DNA of 64,000 nt from contig CM051027.1 in the NCBI GenBank assembly GCA_027627225.1, forward strand, positions 89,775,651 through 89,839,650, read 5' to 3'. The stretch is from Congeria kusceri (Eukaryota > Mollusca > Bivalvia > Myida > Dreissenidae). A program made the position numbers and the translations under genes. Under the pieces are notes generated by a model, which saw only the letters and a program-made list of their open reading frames with translations, did not search any database and was not told where the DNA came from. How positions within the stretch are numbered: position 1 is the first letter of the stretch; each line of letters starts with the position of its first letter. Positions 58,244 to 64,000 of this stretch are shown here, piece after piece.

Positions 58244-59753
58244 AGGCCGAAAATATTGTTTGTTTCCCCTCCCGCGACCCATGCTAACAAAGGGTGGGTC
58301 GGTAGGTCGGAAAAATATTTTATTTTTATACACAATAAGTCATTTTCATTCATGTTTTCCTTATGTTCGAAATGTTACGTTATAGTATAAATTATTAATA
58401 TTTTTGTTGTAGTAGATTAATAACGCTCTGCTTATTTACGTAATACTATTTACTAATTACCTTACAATAATTTATCAAAATTGAACAAACAATAACATAC
58501 GTTAAAAACAAGGGCGTTAATAATAACCACCTGTTAAAACCAAGGAGTAATAGCATGACGTTGCAATTTGCCGGGCATCCAAAACAGAAAGCTGTTAGCA
58601 ACAGCCATAGCAACGGTGAGTGTCAGACTGCGGCTAGCAGTTTGTAGCTGAAAAGCGTGTTACACGCTTAGCATGTGGATAGTGTTTAAAAGCATCAATC
58701 TGTAATACTGTATTAAACAACGCAAATGCTAGAGCATAAATGAATTAGCATTCTATGGAAATAAAAACAAATAGGACTTTGTTCATTAAAAAAGAGAAAG
58801 CAACGGAACATTTTTGATAAATTAAAATAAACAGAAAAGGCGCTGAAGTTTATTTACTTTCATTTTTGACAAGGACTTTAGTTCCACTAATTTTCATTCA
58901 ACCCTCAGCCAAAGTTTTTGCATAATTCTAATCCGTGTGCAGTGATGAGTTGAATAACACTTTCATTAATTATTACTAGATCTAGTAATTGTATTTTTTT
59001 AAACAAAATTAGATATTTGACACGATCAGTTTGTCGCGTTACATGACGTCGTAATTCATATTCTTAGTAAACGGTTCCTTTCACCAAAACTCACCAAAAT
59101 TATGATATTTATAATTTTTTATATATTTACTATTATAATTTGTAGTAATTTATTACAAAAATGGCTGTTAAAAACACGGATATCTATAACAAAACACATA
59201 CCTAACGCAAATGTGTTACAAATGACTTGCACCTTTACCAATTAAAATTAGAATGGGGGCGTGATAAACTTTCTAACGACGACGCTCATTTGCATGTTGG
59301 AAATTTTATGCGTTCTCATTGGCTGACTGTTTAACTCTTGTTAATCTGACTTCTCCTGCGTCAAGATTTTATCGATATTGGACACTTGGTGCATAAAGGC
59401 GAGTTTGTTAATTGCCGGTGGGCGTTATTTGTCTTCACAAAACATGCATATGCGAGCGGAAATGGTTGCGCCCTTGAATCTGACACTGAATGCTATGGCG
59501 TCCTTTTCGTAAAACCATGCGTCAAAGACGCAGAATTACCGAGAACTGTCCATTTAAAGTCACTTTATAACCGTCTTTTGAAAGTAAGATTTGTAAACCC
59601 TATTGGATTCTTTGTAAGGATTCGCATCCCGCATTTTCACACACAAATAAAATAAAATATTGTTTTCTTTGGTCAATAAATTTTTGGGGGTCGCAGCGAT
59701 TTTGCTGGGTTGGTCGCGGAAGGGGAAATAAACAATATTTTATGTTAGGCCCA
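58244..59753. mobile_element. 1.5-kb inverted-repeat element (TTTCCCCTYCCGCGACC ends)
   Basis: The left end has AGGCCGAAAATATTG then TTTGTTTCCCCTCCCGCGACC. The right end, inverted, has GGGCCTAACATAAAATATTG then TTTATTTCCCCTTCCGCGACC. A plus-strand open frame (59386-59655) inside shows no known domain. The superfamily and target duplication were not settled. Confidence 0.65.
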
Positions 59754-62200
59754 AACATTACTGGTGAGGCAGCATTTCTGAGATGTGTTATAACCATTTT
59801 TTTTTCAGAAATAAATATGTTCACCCACAGAGCTTTTACTGTGCACTTAGCATGTCAATATATTCAATAGAAGTAGACATTGAAATCAAGTGCTTCCACT
59901 ACCAGTATATATTTCCAGTATCCCCCCTCCCCCACCCCACCACCGAGTATAAGACACACCTAACAATTCAGATCGTAGTTTGTGGAAACATATTCTGTGA
60001 TTTAAAACCTTTAAAACACTTCATTTTATTTAATTTCATGTTTATCGACACAGAAAATATTTTTGTCGTGAAAATAACAGTATACAAACATTTGAACTAA
60101 ATGTCTTTTTGCTGTCATGAAAGGTGTTCAGAAGTCTACGTGTCAACACCTTAAATTACACCATAAGCGCTAATTGTTTGTTTGACAAACTCGGTTTGTT
60201 TTGCATGTACATGTATCATCAATGACACCATCGTTATCAGCGTTTTTCCTCTATATAAAGTCAGTACTGGAAAACGGTACCATTCCCACTCCGATTTTCT
60301 GACCATTTTTCCCAATTTGAAATTAACAAATTCCCAAATGTCAGAAAAAAATCCAAAAAGACCGTGAAAAGATCTATGATGTTTCTGTATTTTACTTTTC
60401 TTTTACCCAAGTGTAAACCTCTACACACAGCTGCAGGGCCATCCCCAGGCCGTTTTGGCGCCCCGGTGCCCGGGCACTTAAATTTTAAATTAAACATATA
60501 TACGGGGCGCCTAAAATTAGTGTTGCATTTATCAACATCGCCCGGGACACGTGTATTTTATCAATTAATTAGCTGTGTTGACTGCAGCAGACCAACCATT
60601 CCTGCTGTGAAAGCTAATCTCTTACGTCACAATGGCCGTTTTTCACTCGAGAAACATGTACGCCCACTCTACAAAGTCAGTGAATGATCAAAGCGATTGT
60701 CAATTCGCAGAAAATTTTATCAATTTACAGTTATTCCTAAGCCACAATCAATCACCGTGAAGCACCGCCCTGTAGGCGGAGTTCAACATGCAGTAAATCG
60801 ATATGTGCCAATAAAAACGCTCAGTTTATCTTCACTTTGGAATGATGTTATGACTGACCAATCGGCGCAGTTGGCATGTTTCCACACACAAGTAACCTTA
60901 TACGCACGTCAAGCGTATTATCGACATTAAAAGTAAATGAGCGTTTTTCGTATTGTATAATATGCACAATTATTTATTTAATAAATTTCATAACTTAAAA
61001 AAAATGAATTGCTAACAATCAGTCTCAAATATACTAATATGAAATTGTAATCGGAAAAGCCTATCCAGTGTTACTGCTCAGTGTTGTAGTTTCCGTAAAC
61101 ACAAGCGGTCTTGTTTATGTATATGTCTGCCATGTAAAACCCGTGTTTTCTGCAAAAGAGCGCAAAATGTCTGCTGACAACCACGACATCACGTTCCACG
61201 CATGGAAAGCGTGCGTGTACCGACCATGTGCTTTCTAAATACAGGTCTTCAACATTTGACGCGCATAGGCACAATGCGCACGGGGAAATTCTCCCGCCGT
61301 TTTTGAAAGAACAAAGCAAGTATAATGTACATGTATTTTAATCATGATTCTTACAATGACGCTTTTGCTTTTCAAAAGGCTATAGGTATACCCTTTAAAA
61401 GGTGATGTTTCATTTATTTCATTTCGTTTAAACATTTACAAGAAATTTTAAGAGCTAAAACGCGCCAGATAATGTCATGACAAATGTCGCCAAAAAAAAA
61501 TTTGACTTAGGGACCGGGCGCCTGAAAAAATCCTGGGTTTACTATTATTAGTTAGGGGAATTAACTTACTGTTTTTACATCTTTTATGACATTTTTTTAT
61601 GAAAGTGATAAAGTTTCCAATTTGGCTGAAAACGATGCTAATTTTCCCAATTTGACTGGTACCGGAACCATTCCCAAAGTGGTGAGGAAAAAACGCTGGT
61701 TATTGTTTGCAGAGCAATACAAAAGGTGTGAAGTAGTTTGTCAAAAGTGTTTATACTATGGTTCGTTTGACCCTGGTTTTATTTCTTATGCATAATGTTT
61801 TATTGCAAATATTTTTTTATTTCCTAAAAATAAGAAATATGAATATAAAACACACTAAATTTTAACTATATACTATATTGTGGAAGTTCCCAACAAAGCA
61901 GTGCAAAAAGTATTGTGTACAAACATTTGCTTACATATAAGCATCTTAGTAAAGTTGATCGAGCTTCTACTCAAAACGGCAGCCAAAATACCATGGATGA
62001 TATTTATGAAAGTAACACTAGGAGTTTTGGCTTATATCTGCGTATAAGACGCACTGAAAAAATTATACGAATTTTGGATGAAAAAAAGTGCAGCTCATAC
62101 GCGAGAAGTTACAGTATACAGGTCAACCATAAAAACTTCCTATAAAAAACATGCGTCTTTTGATAACGTTTCTTGTCATTGTTTAGGTTATGACGTCATC
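59754..62200. other. Intergenic DNA with repeat fragments, no gene recognised
   Basis: The segment 60700-60900 is the inverted partner of 48290-48480 (TAAGCCACAATCAATCACCG, CACCGCCCTGTAGGCGGAG). The words TTTTCCCAATTTGA and ACCATTCCCA occur near both 60285-60320 and 61640-61680, suggesting two ends of one degraded element. The open frames here show no recognised domain. Confidence 0.4.
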
Positions 62201-62981
62201 AAAAACTGGTGCACGCGCTAGAGCGGTGTCGGGTATTTGCGAACCGTCGGCTATTTTCGAACGATCGTTTATACTGTTTTGTTTCCTCATAATCGATTCA
62301 AAAATCTGCAAGACTGAAAAAATCGAGTCCTTCTTCATTTTTCAAGCGCCTTAGGAAGCGTCTGCTAATTCCGGTAAGTACTGGATTTTCCGTTTTTAAA
62401 AATAGATTTCTAAAAATAGCCACATTTTAGCTTGACATTACGCAAACAGGAAGTGTCGTGAAAGGTCATGTGACTAAAATTAGTCGCAATTGCTATATAC
62501 CCCTTCAATATCAGGACTTGTTAGAATATGCTTTTTTCGCATGCAAGCGTCTTCATAATATTAAACCTTCTTGATTCATTTATATCTATGGTTCGAATTT
62601 AACCGACAACATTTTTATTGTGTCGGGTAATTTCGAACCGCGTGTGCTAAATATACTTGGATTGAATGTTTTGAATATCGTTCAATTGAAACTGAAAGTG
62701 AAAATGCAAATACGCTCCGTATTTATAATTATATATATTAAATAATCTAATGGATAAAATATATTTATACTATAATATAATGCGCTGCTAAATCAAAATC
62801 AAAATTAACTATTGCAACAAAAAATAATACAATAAAATCTAATACGTATTTCTAACTTGCATCGAATTTTATGAGAGGCCAGTAGATGTTAATTATTAAA
62901 TACCAATAAAGATAAATAATTACTATATTTTACAATTAGAGAACAATGAATCATGTCCCTCAATTATTTCAGAATCTTGAA

Positions 62982-64000
62982 ATGAGTCGACAGATCGGAG
63001 TAAAGTCATATCGCAAGTACACAGATGAGACGCTCAGTCATGCTGTGGATATGATCAGGAACAAGTCCATATCATTAAGACAGGCTTCCGTTGCATTTAA
63101 GATCCCTAAGTCTACCTTGTCCAACAAGCTGACTGGTAAAACAAGCGTTGGGTGTCGGAGCGGGCCACCTACAGTTCTTTCCCAGGCTGAAGAGGGCGAA
63201 CTGGCTAGATGGGCAATAGGCATGGCTAAAATGGGGTTTGGCCGAACGCGATCTGAATTTCTAGACACCGTTCAACAAATAATAAAAGCAGAAAACAGGC
63301 CCACTCCTTTTGTTGATGATTGTCCTGGGAAAGACTGGTATTACGGGTTTCTAAAGCGTCACCCAGAACTTTCCGCTCGATCCCCTCAGCAACTGGCTAA
63401 GGAACGCGCTGTCATCACTCCAGCTAGAGTAGAAATGTGGTTTCGGGACTTTTCCCAATTCATGTCCGAAGAATGTGACGATCAGGCTTTGTGGAAAGAT
63501 CCCACCAGGTGGTTCAATGCTGACGAGTCGGGGTTCCCATTGTGCCCGAAAAGTGGAAAGGTGCTAGCGCCTAGAGGTGTACCAAATATTTACAACTGTA
63601 CATCATCGGATAAAACCCAGATCACAGTGCTAGCCTGCATGAATGCCGCTGGATTTTATATCCGTCCGTTGATAGTGTTCGCCGGTCAACGATTTTCATA
63701 CAACCCACTGGAGGACTTTCCTGAAGCTGTTTTGGGGCGTACCAACACCGGTTGGATGGACTCCGAATTGTTTGTAACATGGCTGAGGGATGTTTTTTCG
63801 CCGGCACTTGATGCAAATTGTATACGGAGACCAGTTGTTCTGTTTGTTGACGGCCATTCTACACACTCTACACTAATGGCCTCAAAGTTTTGTCGGGAGA
63901 ATCAGATAATTTTGTACTGTCTTCTCGAGCATGGGAGTCACCTGATGCAGCCCTGTGATCTGTCACTGTTCAGTACACTGAAAACTACATGGAAACAGTC
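62982..64000 (+). CDS. pogo/Tigger-type DDE transposase, uninterrupted, 3' end beyond the window
   Basis: The frame stays open from the ATG at 62982 to the window end (339 codons). Residues 9-52 are a psq-type helix-turn-helix (YRKYTDETLSHAVDMIRNKS, SLRQASVAFKIPKSTLSNKL). Residues 66-133 resemble the CENP-B/Tc5 DNA-binding helix-turn-helix (GKDWYYGFLKRHPELSAR). A DDE_1 catalytic core follows: D181 in WFNADESGFP, D290 in VVLFVDGHSTHST and D326 in HLMQPCDLSLF, a DD35D spacing as in pogo elements. The ATG sits just after TTATTTCAG|AATCTTGAA, a plausible acceptor; a possible 5' non-coding exon ends at TCCG|GTAAGTAC near 62373. It is either a young pogo element or a co-opted transposase gene. It is the only transposase in the window with no visible break. 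Confidence 0.88.
   Translation, partial: MSRQIGVKSYRKYTDETLSHAVDMIRNKSISLRQASVAFKIPKSTLSNKLTGKTSVGCRSGPPTVLSQAEEGELARWAIGMAKMGFGRTRSEFLDTVQQIIKAENRPTPFVDDCPGKDWYYGFLKRHPELSARSPQQLAKERAVITPARVEMWFRDFSQFMSEECDDQALWKDPTRWFNADESGFPLCPKSGKVLAPRGVPNIYNCTSSDKTQITVLACMNAAGFYIRPLIVFAGQRFSYNPLEDFPEAVLGRTNTGWMDSELFVTWLRDVFSPALDANCIRRPVVLFVDGHSTHSTLMASKFCRENQIILYCLLEHGSHLMQPCDLSLFSTLKTTWKQ

Noticed and set aside
60260..61700. Possible element bounded by TTTTCCCAATTTGA / ACCATTCCCA words
   Set aside because: The two sides do not align as clean inverted or direct ends by eye; kept only as a remark in the gap description.

Overview
This is a eukaryotic, AT-rich, intron-containing and very repeat-dense window. 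The repeats point to a bivalve mollusc, and I think most likely a dreissenid (zebra or quagga mussel). That assignment rests on remembering the short inverted-repeat family that starts GAGGCGYGTCGTGGGAAAAC as typical of Dreissena. It is an inference, not a search result.

One real host gene is visible. On the minus strand, from 31294 down past base 1, lies the 5' half of a membrane-associated phosphatidylinositol transfer protein (RdgB / PITPNM / Nir family). I assembled ten coding exons by hand. All junctions obey GT-AG and all phases agree. Together they encode the whole PITP lipid-transfer domain, an acidic FFAT-like VAP-binding motif, a variable linker, and the start of the DDHD-side region (ILFLIVHGG...LLDTG). 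The rest of the gene lies to the left of the window. Its introns are packed with mobile DNA: two tRNA-derived SINEs, a dead LINE, tandem-core elements and several layers of nested DNA transposons.

Layout: 1-31.3 kb, the rdgB/PITPNM gene. 7.5-13.1 kb, a nested block inside its largest intron: a 74-bp satellite split by a 4.97-kb inverted-repeat element, which contains a 2.1-kb element, which contains a 1.1-kb element. 17.9-37.7 kb, eight copies of the 260-bp GAGGCG family. 27.3-29.4 kb, a minisatellite and a LINE relic. 31.3-38.0 kb, upstream and intergenic DNA with a 31-bp tandem array. 38.0-44.3 kb, an older CAGGG-ended element holding a 4.9-kb ISL2EU-type DNA transposon, with a broken SWIM/YqaJ gene and a broken THAP/DDE transposase facing each other. 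44.3-62 kb, no host gene seen, only relics (a LINE fragment, hAT-like ends, MITEs, a tandem-core element). 62.98-64.0 kb, an uninterrupted pogo/Tigger-type transposase reading frame running off the right end.

The most interesting material is the nesting and its readable target-site duplications, the in-frame 24-bp minisatellite inside the ISL2EU transposase, and the run of phase-matched linker exons in rdgB. I see no RNA genes beyond the SINE heads, no CRISPR and no LTR retrotransposon.
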